From Nemania diffusa (taxonomy: Eukaryota > Ascomycota > Sordariomycetes > Xylariales > Xylariaceae): a stretch of DNA of 64,000 bases. Below the pieces are notes generated by a model. That model did no database searches, was not told the DNA's origin, and saw only the letters and a list, made by a program, of their open reading frames with translations. The first letter of the stretch is position 1. Each line of letters begins with the position of its first letter. The stretch is taken from the NCBI GenBank assembly GCA_038501195.1, contig JBBPUQ010000009.1:3658001-3722000 (forward strand), written 5' to 3'. Below are positions 1 through 11,791 of this stretch, one piece after another. The position numbers and the translations under genes were made by a program.

Positions 1-1
1 A

Positions 2-3000
2 TTTGTTGGTCTCTTCTCTGCTCTCAAGCTTCTCCATGAGCAGAATTGCCGACACGGCGACCTAAAACCAGAAAATATACTCTGGTTCAAGGACTACGAA
101 GAACGAGGGACCTTGAAGATTGCCGACATGGGGCTCGCAGCTTTCCACGAGAAAGACGCTGATACGAAGAAAAGAAACTGGAAAGGCATGTCTACGATGA
201 CCCCCTCTGGCACCTCTCGTTACGAACCGCCAGAAATGGATGACACCCGAGACAAGGATACTTCTCGGTCACGACAGTATGATATATGGTCTATGGGATG
301 CATTATTATCGAACTAGTTATCTGGCTGATGTACGGTTATGAGGGTGTGAGAAGCTTCAGAAACCGGACGGAACATTTCTGGGCTAAAGAGCCCGACCGG
401 ACGGGGAAAATGACATACCGCGTTCACGATTATGTGGTTTCATGCTTCGATGTCATGGGAAGACAGCTAAGGGAGAATGGCGCTTATATGACACTTCTAA
501 CGCTTGTTCGGGAGAGGCTTCTCGTCATCGATGTGTCAGAAGACTATATAAGCTCTCCCAATCACAGAGAGATCGCGAAAGAGCTTCATACCAGCATGCT
601 GGACATCCAACAGAGGTGTAAGTCTCAAGATAGCTATTTGATTGCTGTCGACCTCAAATACCCTTCGTCCGAGATCAATGCATCTCTGTATCAGGGTGGC
701 CCGGTCTCTAAGAAGGACGAACGGCTCGCAGTGCCCGGAGCATCTACATCACATCCACTTTATGTAAAAAAGAATTCCCAAGACTCACTTGATATCCAAA
801 TCACCGTCTCTGGAGATGATGAGACCCATATTCCTGACGGTGATAAAATACCACGACTACTACTTCGAGCGCCCACAAATGATTCAACAATGGATTCGCT
901 CAGCATACAGGAGACGAAATTATCAGACAAGCAAGAAGTAGGCTATCCCCTCACTGAGAAATATCAGACCCACTGACTCTATTGTTCATTTAGTATGTCA
1001 GTACTGTCTTCGAATCCTCTAGGAGCGAAATGAATAACCAGCTAACTGCCTCGCCACTAATATAGAATGTCAGTAGAACGGCGCTACCGATTCGCCTCGG
1101 TTCAACTACTAATCCAGAGTCTTCCTAGGTGGTAAGTACGGAATCCCCAACTTGAGGCCTTTATTTCAAAAACTTACGAGTTGGCTACTATTATTAGTTT
1201 GTAAGTATTTTTTTACTCTTATCTACAGTTGCATACCTAACGAGATAAACCTTTTAGCAATCTAGAAAACTCAACGATATCTGGGATTCCGTCCCAGACA
1301 ATGATTTCGCTGCCCGGTTATTCGAGTTGATAAGTTGGGATCGAATTAAACACAAAGATGTTACCCTCTGCTCTAAATGTGAGAAAATAGATCCAAATCA
1401 CTTGTTCCTCTCCAAATGCGACCTGTCCGAACTCGAGCTGTCCTCGCAGGCTTGCGAACTATGTCGTTTGCTTCTGGATTCTTTATATCACTACGGTAGT
1501 AGATCGACGAAAACTGTGTCTTTACGACAGAATGGAGCCGTGGTAGGAATTGAAGATGGTCCGAACTTGCTCTCGATTTACGTTGATCCAGGTGCGTGAG
1601 CCCATGATACCGCCATAACCTTGTGCTGCTAATAATCATGAGTCAGACATGGGCCCAGATATACCGGAAGGGGCTCAACTTGGGCTGCCAAAGCTTCTAG
1701 ATCAGGGCAGCCCAGAGCAATTCACTTTACTCAAAGAGTGGATTAAAGTGTGCGATGAAACGCACGAAAATTGCCGTGACAGCCATGACGATGGAAATAA
1801 CGAAGTTCAATATATTTCTGCCATGCCAACCCGGCTCATCGAGCTTGGAACCACCTTGCGCGTCGTAGAATCTGCCTCGATTGAGCCCTCTAGATATGTA
1901 GCTCTTAGTCACTGTTGGGGCAAGCTGAGCGAACTGGAGCGGTTTTGCGCGTTTAATAGTAACATCGGCCATCTCAAGGAGTCCATCAACTTCAACAGCC
2001 TACCTAAGACTTTTCGCGATGCGATTACAGTAGCAAGAGGTATTGGTGTTAACTACCTTTGGATAGATTCGCTTTGCATCATACAAGACAATAAGGACGA
2101 CTGGGAGCACGAATTAACCAAGATGGGGCAAGTCTTCAGTTCCGCGTACTGCACCATTGGGGCTAGCTCGTCAAAGTCGTCTCTCGAGGGCTTTCTTAAC
2201 TCTCGAAAACCTCGAACCTGTGTAGAAATCGGAACGCCGGATAAGAGGACGCTTTATATATGCCCTAATATCGACGACTTCCATCGCGACGTCGACCTGG
2301 GAGAGCTTAATAGCCGCGGATGGGTACTGCAAGAAAGGGCACTGTCGCGACGGACGATCTTTTACACCTCGACACAGGTCTACTGGGAGTGCGGCGCAGG
2401 GGTACACTGCGAGACACTCGCACGTTTGCAGAAGTGAGTGGCTTACAACCCCTTGTCCCTTTGCTATCCGACTGACACGTGAACGTTACCGACAGCTCGA
2501 AGGCAGCTTTTCTTGGGGACGCCAAGTTTCCAGACTCTGCCCTCGAGTACTACCGCGACGGACGTCAAATGCTAGTGCAAGACCTTTACGAGCGCTATTC
2601 GAGGCTCGCTTTCACCAAGAACTGGGACCGTCCGATGGCGATTCTAGGCTTGCAGGAGCGCTTGGCAAGAGCGTTTAAGACGCAGGCGGCTTACGGCTTT
2701 TTCGGCACGTACTTCGCCAGGCTATTGCTGTGGAAGCGCCGCGATTCGCAGAGAATGACGCGCATTGCACAGCGACCAGGCAGTCGTTATTGCATGCCGA
2801 CCTGGTCGTGGCTTTCGAAGGTCGGGGCGATCAAGTATCTGGACTTGAAATTTCAGGAGACTAATTGGGCCGTCAAGGATTTCATCAACCCATTCAAACG
2901 CTCGGATTCCTTCTCCTTGGGGATAGCGAGTGCGGGGAAAGAGAACTGTACGCTGCGGGGACTTGCGAGGAAACTGACCATGTCAACGCTCGACATGTTG

Positions 3001-3234
3001 ATTTACGTTACGTTTGACGAAGGGCAAGACTTTGAGGTTAGTGGTCTGAGATGTGTATGTATTGGGCATGACAAGATTGAAAGGGACCCAGAGAACGTAA
3101 AGTATCATGTACTCATCATTCATGAGGCAAGTGGCCTATCGAAAGAAGGAGTATATGAATATGAGAGGGTAGGCGTAGCATCACTAAAGCTGGAGCACAT
3201 TGCTAGTGAAGGATCATGGGTAGACATACGATAA
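2..3234 (+). CDS. Protein kinase-HET domain fusion protein (5' end outside window)
   Basis: Proposed exons 2-937, 1258-1591, 1647-2433 and 2496-3234, all phase-consistent, give a C-terminal fragment of about 931 residues. The first exon carries the kinase catalytic loop HGDLKPENIL, a DMG in place of DFG (IADMGLA), and the activation-segment end RYEPPEMDD, so the ATP-binding lobe lies left of the window. The later exons encode a zinc-like CxxC (LCSKC) and a full HET domain: YVALSHCWGK, then LWIDSLCIIQDNKDDW, then GWVLQERALSRR. The HET exon junctions (GTGCGT, GTGAGT donors) are secure. The kinase-HET link (donor GTAGGC at 938, acceptor TTTTAG ending 1257) is inference, supported by the linker KLNDIWDSVPDNDFA, which resembles linkers I recall from fungal kinase-HET proteins. 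HET proteins mediate allorecognition cell death; the kinase may be the signalling input. Alternative: two adjacent genes, with the kinase frame ending at 976. Confidence 0.72.
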
Positions 3235-3461
3235 ATATACGGACAAGCTGCATGGGAGACAGATATCTACATTTCTTAAAAACACCAACCTAGGTACCAG
3301 CTTAAAATCTTATAATAAATCGCCCGGGCGTCTGCCTTTACGATATTCGACTATCGGTCTGAAACTTAGATTCAACTCAATTGAATCAAAAGCTCTGATT
3401 GTTGGTAATGCTAGAAATGATAATGCGAAGCCTCGTGTCTATCCCTACCATATGTTCATTT

Positions 3462-3938
3462 TCAAGTATAATCCCCGAACGGTGCCCACTGGATTTCGCG
3501 GCCATTTTCATTGCACATGTTCTCCGTCCTGCGAAAAGCCTGCCAAAATAGAGCATCAAGTTGTTGAATATTTCCCACCCACCCAAGTGCACTAACAATT
3601 TGTGTCTCAGCCTCTTTGATTGCGACGTTGCTGCTTAACTTCAACGCCCAAGCGTAGGGTGTATATATGCGCCTTTCTCTGAGCTGCTTTATCCAGAAAT
3701 TCTTCTCTAGATCAAGGGCCGTTTGAATAGTGAGCAAGATTTGCTCAGTTGCTATTCCAGCATCCATCGGGGGAGAAATATCTGCGCCATTAATGTCCTT
3801 CACTATACCCTGAGGATAGTTGATGGCAACAATCCGACAGATAAGCTCATCAACCGTTGGAATTCTTGGGAGTTCTGGTATAAAGACAGTCCAGAATTCT
3901 TCAAGATTTGGGCTGTATGGGGGTTTGGTGGGTGTCAT
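3462..3938 (-). CDS. Hypothetical protein, 158 aa
   Basis: An intact ATG-to-stop frame of 158 codons on the minus strand, running tail to tail with the preceding HET gene. The product has balanced composition, several Trp and aromatic residues (NFWIKQL, ALGWVG, ALFWQAF) and no signal peptide or membrane segment. I do not recognise a family. A donor-like GTAAGT lies upstream on the same strand near 4010, so an additional 5' exon is possible. It could be an orphan gene or a chance frame; the amino-acid composition favours a real protein. Confidence 0.42.
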   Translation of the reverse strand: MTPTKPPYSPNLEEFWTVFIPELPRIPTVDELICRIVAINYPQGIVKDINGADISPPMDAGIATEQILLTIQTALDLEKNFWIKQLRERRIYTPYAWALKLSSNVAIKEAETQIVSALGWVGNIQQLDALFWQAFRRTENMCNENGREIQWAPFGDYT

Positions 3939-5534
3939 TTTGTTAGATTATTGAGTGTGGCGTTGTTGAATGGTGTGAGTTTATGGGGACGAGTTGTTGT
4001 CCAGGGCATACTTACGCTGTTGTCAGAGGGCACAATTCTTCACCGGCATATAAATGCTTTCACACATGACAAGACCCTTATTTTGTTACGTTACAGCAAG
4101 ATTGTTTGTATACAGTCCCTTCCTTTATTGTCAAAGAATAGTTTCATGAGAGACAAATCTAAGGCTTAGTTTGAGGTTAGTCTTTGATTACCACGTGTTG
4201 GAGGATGGTATTGACTAGAGTCTGCACAAGAGTTTCTGCGCTAGTACTGGAAAGAAAGGGTACAACTTTGATCCAAGCAGATGCTGTTAGTGATGCATGC
4301 ATGTACCTGCACGACATCCTCTAGTCAAGGATATGGATAGAATAGTTGTAGGTAGAGGCTGTAAGTACCTCATTGCGGGTGCTCCGAGACCAGAGTCGCG
4401 TCACACACTGACAACAGCGTGACCAGCCACTCACATTACATGGATTGAGGAGAACCTTTCCTATCCTAGTAAGCGCATTTCAACGTCACCAACCCCGCTG
4501 ATTTTCAGGGAACTTGTGTGCTGGCAGCTCGCATGAATGATTGTACCTACATAGATCTAATGGGTGGCATTTTAAAGAAATTCAGTGAGTGATCTCTCCT
4601 GCAATCTAGGTAGCTGCATCTAAACAAATGTAGAGTTTGACTAGATTATGTACTTAGGAGCGCGCAGGAACAAGTGTAGCCTCACAAACACGTGTACATA
4701 CGCATACAGGGAACTTCCCATCTAGATTAGGTAGTGTGCTGCACAAAGGGGCGTCCCCATCTCCACGTCACATAACAACCACACCGATATATCCTGGACT
4801 GGCGATCTCTCGTTTAACAAACAGACGTCATTTCCCAGTTCCCCAATTGTCCAGTCGCGGAACTGTATGTGCACGCACCTACGTACCCCTATGAAAGGTA
4901 TGTAGCTTACGCAGTAGACTAGTTTGAGTCTTCATCCAACATCACAAAAACCAGGCATCATCCCTGTTCTCTTCCAGCACTACTGCAGCCCTGTTTAGTT
5001 CAGATCTGGTCAGCTCTTGTAGCCATTCCCAGCCCTCTTATTATTTCGTTATATTCAGTCGGTCTCCTGCCACCGAGACCTCGATTGGATTCTAGAAACT
5101 TATCCTGTCTTATCTTCTTCCTCTTCTTCACACCCTCTCTTTCTCTTGCGCGCATACCTGTCTCACTCACTTGTCAAACACAAGCCATTCAGCACCTACC
5201 TTGGAATAGGCACACCAATTAGATAGCGTATTGTCTATCGAGCGAGACACAAGCAAAGCATATCTCGCGGCGGTATCAATTTTCGAGCTTTCTGGGGTAC
5301 ACCGCATACAGAACATATCACCGTCAATCACTCGGCACAAGTCAGCAATCAGTGCCCTCGGGCTTTGCAGGATTGCTCACCTTACACCGCATAATTAGTC
5401 ACCCCGCCTTTTGCCCTCAGCGACACCTCGACGCCACAGACAAGAGGGCGGCAACTTTTCCATTCCACCTTCACGCCTGCAAAGGGAAGAGAATCAGTGC
5501 ATCGAGCCGCATCATATCACATCGTATCACCGAG
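3939..5534. other. Intergenic region, probable promoter and 5' leader of the MARVEL gene
   Basis: No convincing gene. A pyrimidine-rich stretch at about 5101-5150 (TCTT/CCTC repeats), typical of fungal transcription start regions, precedes the coding start at 5535. Several CTAGGT-type motifs occur further left. Confidence 0.5.
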
Positions 5535-6317
5535 ATGTTGTTCGCCATATTCTTCGCCTTCTGGCGATTTCTGCAGATCATCACCCTGGTAAGCCATCCC
5601 ATCCATCTTACTCGGTATCCTTCTCTCCCTTCCCTACCCCTCCCTCGGGGCTCGCAGCCGGAGTAGTACACACATATCCCTAGATCAGCAATTAGCAATC
5701 CGTCCCCGCCTCCAGCACAACGCACGAAGAGCCCGTAACTAACCAAAACCCACCCCCAGATCCCAACCATAGGCCTGCTAGCCTACTTTGTGAACGGCTA
5801 TAACAGCGTCAACGCGCTCACGCCCAACTACATCCTCGTCCTCTTCATCGTGTCCGTGCTCGCCGCCGCCTGGGCCATCTTCACGCTCTTCTCGTACCAC
5901 CGCTCGTCGACAAACGCGACCTTCGTGGCCCTCATCGACCTGCTCTTCGTGGGCGCCTTCATCGGCGCCGTGTACACCCTGCGCTTCATCGCCAACGCGG
6001 ACTGCACGCACGTCGTGCGCGGGTCGGGCGTGGACCTGAGCCTCGGCATCTTCGGCAGCGCGTCGCTCAACGGCGTGGATGTGGAAGTCGACAAGTCGTG
6101 CGCTATGCTCAAGGCGAGCTTTGCTTTCGGCATCATTAACGCCATCCTTTTCTTCTTCACCTCCGTCCTTGCTTGTATGCATGGCGATCGCATGAGCTCC
6201 CGTGATAGGAAGACGTATGTTCGTGAGACGCACTCGCATCGCCACAGCCATCGGTCTAGCCAGGGCCCGCCCTCGCGGCATAGCTCGCACCACTCGCACC
6301 GGCGCGTGTACGTGTAA
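5535..6317 (+). CDS. MARVEL-domain integral membrane protein, 203 aa
   Basis: Two exons, 5535-5588 and 5760-6317, joined in phase 0 (donor GTAAGC, acceptor CCCCAG). The first exon starts ATG TTG TTC GCC and encodes the start of membrane segment 1; segments follow at about residues 35-57 (ILVLFIVSVLAAAWAIF), 66-88 and 130-152. The loop before segment 4 has two cysteines. The tail is rich in His, Ser and Arg and is presumably cytosolic. The four-segment layout and the NGYNS/ALIDLLF pattern fit fungal MARVEL proteins, which sit in plasma-membrane subdomains or vesicles. The molecular role is unknown. A second, unrelated-looking MARVEL gene lies at 37883-38617. Confidence 0.85.
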
Positions 6318-7559
6318 TTGAACGAGAAACTATCCCGACATTTGTTGGCTAGTCAGTTCTGCACAGCTCAATTTCGAAAGAGCGGTGCCACGTTTTGTTT
6401 GTATTTTCAAGTCTGTTTTATGAGGCGTATTTCGGATCGGACCGGATCGGAATAAGACATAGAAATTGCGATGAGCGATATGTGGAACTACAAGAGTATG
6501 AAGGAAGAGATATGCACAAAAGACGAGACACATGCGCGAGAAGATTTGCGTTGATGATGAAGGGATGAAATGGTAGTGTATTACAGTACACACCTGGTCT
6601 GATGGCATGTCAGCCTAGTGTTGGAAGAGACAGGTGTATCCAGGATGGATATCTCGAACAAACTCAAGCAAAAGCTTGTTTAGCACGATTATGATGTAAT
6701 GCCTTTAACGATTATTACATGACAGCAATTCGTTAATTTTTTGACACTAACTTATTACTTGCCCCGTGCTTGTACTTATGGCTTGTGATGTTTGAGGGGA
6801 TTCGATGGTCAAGATTGTTGTGGCCTTCGGGGAGTATAAGCACTTCCCCCTCATGTCCATGAAAGAGAACATCCCAAAACATCTTGGATGACTTCTACTG
6901 CGTGACATGGAATACCCAACACACATCATGCAATACCCCAATGCTACTGTTGAAAAAGGCCAACGAAGAGCAGGTCTATTCCGGTTAGAAAATCATCAAC
7001 AGATTGTGCCAAGGTAAGATCTTATCTAGAATTGCGCGGCGATTTCTTAGACCTTGGTAAGCACCCTCATCTCGTATATATCAACAAGTTTCGATGATCA
7101 ACTTTTTTGACAAAAACCTGCTGCTGGCCTACCCAGGCTGAGAGAGCGCTCATCTAAGAGCAATAACGCGAACGTCAATGGTACCTCATGGACCTAACCT
7201 GCACTCTGCTAAGCATCCTTGGTATCGTCGACTCCCTCAACAGCACCAGACTCTATGAAGTAGTCGTAATATGCTATCTATAGGAAACACCGGCAGCTGC
7301 GACTGAGGCCGCGGGTATGTGGCCGTATAATTAAGCCGTGAGGGTCGTCGGGCCAGCAGACTAGCATGAAGTAATTTCCCACCAATCTTTCTTCTCGGTT
7401 CCCACGTCGCTATACCATGACAAGGGTTGATATTTGGCTCGTATGTGTGTAGGATATGGCAGGCGGGAAGGTGAAGGACCCTAGCCAGGAGCTCGGATGG
7501 CGTTCTCCTTTCACCGCTTGCCAGCTTTATAGCTCTCTTCGGCGTTCCTCGGTAGGATC
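6318..7559. other. Intergenic region between convergent genes
   Basis: Holds the 3' flanks of the MARVEL gene and of DPH2. Short open frames on both strands have no coding character. Nothing else seen. Confidence 0.5.
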
Positions 7560-9290
7560 TCAGCTCCTCGCCTGCTCCTCCCCAACTACATATCCCCTTG
7601 CGACACCGCTTCGTCCCTCTTCGACTACAGTGCTGATTTCGTCTTCGCCGGGATTGAAGTCGCTGCCAAGGCCCTGCCATGTGCGCTGCGATCGTAAGAA
7701 CTCGGCACCAGGACTTGCTACACCATTGACGAGAGCCATTTCCCCAACGCCCCTCTTAACTATAGCAGAGCCGTTTGGTTGAGTGGCAGAAGTACTGTCG
7801 TTAAGTTTCGTACCATCTGTAGTGGAAGGGAAGCTTCGAATAGCAACGCGCATTGGGCGCGAGTTACTAACAAGCTTGCCGGTTCGTAGATCAAAAACAG
7901 GGGGTTCCGATTCTTCATCAGTGATACTTTCGTCGACATTTTCAGTAGTGCTCTCTCCTCCTACTGTCTCTTGCGGTTCTGCAGACTCCCGATCTGGTTT
8001 GATTTCGCCTTTCACACCCTCAATACCGCCCCACCACTCTCCGGTCCAAATCCTACTCTCGTCACTCTGTAGTGCCAGTGCCAACTCAAAGGGTGTAATG
8101 ACGGGTTTGAATAGGCCGTCCTGATCTACGAGTCCGCTCTCCCAGCACCCTACAACCACCCAGCCATCTATCTCAGCAAAGTTGGCTAGCTTGGCCGTGT
8201 TTAGCTTGCCGACAACGATGGTGTAACTCTTCTTACCAGCAGCTGCGATCTGCTCCCGCAGTGCGCTGATGGTAGACATGTAGTTTTTGACAGATAGTGT
8301 ATTTACTAATATTCCAATAATGGAGGCGGTGGTGAGCCGCAGGACGAGCGCATAGCGTCGGCGAAGCATCCCGGGCGTGGCGCTTGGGTCGGGCAACGAG
8401 GCGGTTGTTGTGTAGGGAGAGGATGGCGTAGGATATATACGGAGAGACGCGAGACGGGAGGAGAGGGTAAGAAGGAGCGAAGTCGGCGGCGTCGAGATGT
8501 GGAAGAGGTGGTATTCGCGAAGGTTGTAGTCGTGTTTCTCCGGCGACACGGGATCTAGAGAGGGGATGATGCGGTTTGGTATGGTACTCGAGGGATCGTG
8601 AATGGTCTCTGTCGCGACAATATAAGCGTACCCCTGAGTCCTGAGCAGAGCACAGATGGGCGCTACGTGTTCTTGGAACATGACGTCGGCCATGATGACG
8701 GCCTTGGTTTCCTTGTCGCCAAACTCTTGCGCAAACGCTTTAGCGACGGCGTCGTAGTCTAGTTCCTGTCTGGTGAATATGTGCATAACTGGTAGTCTTG
8801 CTGTTGGGCTCAGGCACGCGCGACCATAGTGCACAATAGCCTCGGCATCGGCATGTTCTGCGGCAATCTCGTCGACGCAGCATGCGCTATACGATGTATC
8901 TGCCAGGATGTAGAGTCGTCTCTTATGCCTCTGGTTTTGTTGCGCATCTCCTGACGTTCGTGTCGTTCTTGTGCCGTCGCCTTGTTGTTCTATGCTCTCA
9001 GCGGCCGAGTTACCCTCGGCGTCTTCCAAGTTCCCAATTTCCCTGTCGAGCGCGCCTACGACCCAGGGCGCGTCAGCTAACATGGCATCTGGAAATTGTA
9101 GCGCCACTCGAGTCCAGTTTTGTCTCTGGATCTCAGCCGCCGTCCGGGCGATCTCGTAGACGGCGTATAGCTCATCGTCGGATCTGACAGGGCGTTTCTC
9201 CTGATTAAGAGCGGAAGATGGAGTCGGATCTTCGAAAATGTATTCGGCCGGTGTCGAAAGAACAGGCGGCGCATGGAGGTCTGTGGACAT
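7560..9290 (-). CDS. DPH2: Diphthamide biosynthesis protein 2 (Dph2), 576 aa
   Basis: One uninterrupted frame, ATG at 9290. Dph2 pairs with Dph1 in the radical SAM-type enzyme that starts diphthamide synthesis on a histidine of elongation factor 2 in the cytosol. The sequence shows the family features in order: RVALQFPDAMLADAPWV (about 61-77); DTSYSACCVDEIAAEH (131-146) with a Cys pair and GRACLSP (157-163), candidate iron-sulfur ligands; an Asn-rich core; VVVGCWESGLVDQDGLF with a third Cys position, followed by KPVITPFELALAL; and the C-terminal TWQGLGSDF and GVARGY. A Glu/Ser/Thr-rich insert of about 70 residues separates the last two blocks. The length is near that of other fungal Dph2 proteins. 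I see no splice signals within the frame. Confidence 0.93.
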   Translation of the reverse strand: MSTDLHAPPVLSTPAEYIFEDPTPSSALNQEKRPVRSDDELYAVYEIARTAAEIQRQNWTRVALQFPDAMLADAPWVVGALDREIGNLEDAEGNSAAESIEQQGDGTRTTRTSGDAQQNQRHKRRLYILADTSYSACCVDEIAAEHADAEAIVHYGRACLSPTARLPVMHIFTRQELDYDAVAKAFAQEFGDKETKAVIMADVMFQEHVAPICALLRTQGYAYIVATETIHDPSSTIPNRIIPSLDPVSPEKHDYNLREYHLFHISTPPTSLLLTLSSRLASLRIYPTPSSPYTTTASLPDPSATPGMLRRRYALVLRLTTASIIGILVNTLSVKNYMSTISALREQIAAAGKKSYTIVVGKLNTAKLANFAEIDGWVVVGCWESGLVDQDGLFKPVITPFELALALQSDESRIWTGEWWGGIEGVKGEIKPDRESAEPQETVGGESTTENVDESITDEESEPPVFDLRTGKLVSNSRPMRVAIRSFPSTTDGTKLNDSTSATQPNGSAIVKRGVGEMALVNGVASPGAEFLRSQRTWQGLGSDFNPGEDEISTVVEEGRSGVARGYVVGEEQARS

Positions 9291-9758
9291 GACTAGATGC
9301 CTGACGCTGCGTGGCTAGTTTATGGACTAAAGAGAGAAAAAAACCGGTTGATCTGTAATATTGATCTTAAGAAATTTTGGAGGGGCAGAACGCAGCATTA
9401 GGTTGTAGGGGTTGAAGTTCATGGTGGGGGCGGGGTACATTTGTCCCACTATATCGAGTTTAACTATCGATAGAATCGTACCTACATACTATGTGGAACC
9501 TAACATGCGAGTTATTGGCCTGTCACCGTAGAGCTATTGCAAACAACCTCGCTACATGGTACACTAGCAATTAGATGGTGTATGCCTCGGAGATCTACTT
9601 TCATATGTTGTTGTTCTTCCTGATATTACCTAAGTACCTAGTTAGGAGGCACTTATGTAGCAGCTCTACTCAAATTGTTTGTTACATCTTCTATCATTAT
9701 ACACATTTTAGTTATACGGTTCCTTCGCTATATGCAACCACAGGATCACACTTCGTTA
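9291..9758. other. Short intergenic region upstream of DPH2
   Basis: DPH2 promoter and FAT1 3' flank. AT-rich, with no open frame of interest and no recognised motif. Confidence 0.5.
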
Positions 9759-11791
9759 TTACAGCTTGACTTGGCCATTGTTCATCCGATCCCAGTCTTC
9801 TTGGCCAAACCTGACATAGGTGTCGCCCTTGAACCAGTACAGCTCATCGTCGCGGACCTTCGCGGGATCGACACCCTCTACCCTGAGATTATGTTTCTGC
9901 TGCTTATTTGTACCAGTAGTAGCCTCAGAGAGCCCCTTTCCGAGACGTAGAAAGATGGGCACCGCGTATTTGGGCAGATTCGCTCTGGCATGCTCTGCCA
10001 ACGACCGCAGAAGGGCCTCGTCGGGCGCCCTCTTAAGCGCAACCGCCGCACACCCGGCCCGTCCGTCGTGATGGGGGAGCTGCACGCCGTAGACGTTGGC
10101 CTCCTCGACCTCCGGATGCACGCCTATCGTGGCACTGACCTCGGTCGTCGCCACGTTCTCGCTCTTCCACCGGAACGTGTCGCCGATGCGATCGTGGAAG
10201 TATGTCCGCCCTTCCGAGTCCCAGCTGACGAGATCTCCTGACCGGAAGTACGCGTCTCCCTTTTTGAACACGTCCCGGATGATCTTGCTGTTGGTGGCTT
10301 TGGCGTCGTTGTGGTACCCCTGAAAGTCCTTCGTCGTATCGCCCGACAATGTGAAGAGCAGCTCGCCCACCTCACCACTGGGCACCGCGAGGCAGAGGCC
10401 GGTCTTCGGATCTCGATAAGGCGCGTCCGTGTCGTGATCGCGCGCTACGATCCGATGTTTGTTTCTCATAATTAAGTAATAAAGCCACCCGTTACGTCCT
10501 ATAGCGCCTCGACTAAATTCGTTGCGGCATAGATTCCATGTGCCCCCAAAGCCTTCCGTCGCCGAGTAGAACTCGGCAACAAACTCGACTCCGAAGCGCT
10601 CCTGGAACTTTGCCCACACGTCCGGGCGTAGCCCATTTCCCAGGGCTAGGCGGACGTTGTGTTTCTTATCGAGATCCTCTCCCGTCGCGGGGTCAATATC
10701 GGGCTTGGCTGCCATGAGATAGCGGCATGTCTCTCCGACATACTGGATAGTGGTAGCGTTGTGTCGGCGTACATCTTTCCAGAACGTCTTAGTAGAGAAC
10801 TTGCGACCGATTGCGAAAGTTGCCTCGGCCTCGAAGCAATGGAAGAACCCTAGAATCATAGCGGATGAATGATATAACGGCATAGGCTAGAAAGTCCATC
10901 AGTTAATTGTTTCGGTGCTAGAATATCATCCCCAAGGATCGGCTGTATGTACCGTGTATAATATGTCAGAGGGTTGGGTGTTAAGCCACCCTCTCACAAA
11001 ATTGGAGGCCGTGATAAGTTTAGACCAAGAGACGATAGCCGCCTTAGGCAGCCCTGTTGTGCCAGAAGTGTAGATGAGGATCGCCATGTCTCGACCTCGC
11101 TCGCCAGAGCGAACTTCGTTTGGTGGTCGTACTGGATCCACGGCCATGGCTGCCGAGATGAGTTCTTCGGTTAGAAATTCAATCTTTAACTCTCCAAGCT
11201 TCTCACGGACAACCTCATTTATGTTAGACTCGACATCGGGATCCACCAACATGAGTACCGAGTTCGCCGTCTTTACGCAATGACATAGTGCGTCGCCGGT
11301 CAGGTTGTAGTTGATACAGGCCGGCCTCGCCCCGATAGACCACAGACCGAAGCAGATTAAAAGAAAGTGATCGGAATTTACGAGATCCAATGCAACGATG
11401 TCTTTTGGTTTGAGATGGTATTTAGACTTGAGATAGTTTCCGTACTTGAGAGCGGCCTCGTACATCTGAGCATAGGTCCATGATCTGTCCTCGAATAAAA
11501 TACCGACACGGTTCGCCGACTTGCCGGTAGCGATTTCTTCTAGACGATAGAAGGAGTTGGCATGGTCTGCAGCCTCACGTCTGTTGTTTCGGTACATTGC
11601 TGGCACCACGCCCCTGATTAGAGCGGCATCGTACCAGAACGATGTCTTCGCATTGAGGTACGCTAGGCCGGCGGCAGCAGCTGGTACTGCCAAGGCTAAG
11701 GGTACTGTTGAGATGTTAGCTTTTGTACTGTATATTAAGTAGATCGACCGAAAGGTTAGTAGCTCATCGACAAAATGAACTTACGAGGCAT
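9759..11791 (-). CDS. FAT1: Very-long-chain acyl-CoA synthetase / fatty acid transport protein (FAT1 family), 628 aa
   Basis: Three exons on the minus strand: 11791-11785 (ATG CCT C, only 7 nt), 11704-10953 and 10886-9759; phases add up to 629 codons. The AMP-binding motif LIYTSGTTGLPKAA lies in the second exon. The third exon has the adenylate-forming core (MPLYHSSA; YVGETCRYL; YSATEGF) and the FATP/VLACS signature RIGDTFRWKSENVATTEV. The hydrophobic N-terminus (MPLPLALAVPAAAAGLAYL) is a likely membrane anchor. The enzyme activates long and very-long-chain fatty acids at the expense of ATP, coupling uptake to CoA esterification at lipid droplets, ER, peroxisome or plasma membrane. It is divergent from GPI17 across about 1 kb. 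Confidence 0.93.

Noticed and set aside
7237..7680. Minus-strand frame overlapping the 3' end of DPH2
   Set aside because: Overlaps a secure gene in another frame and is Arg-rich without family features.
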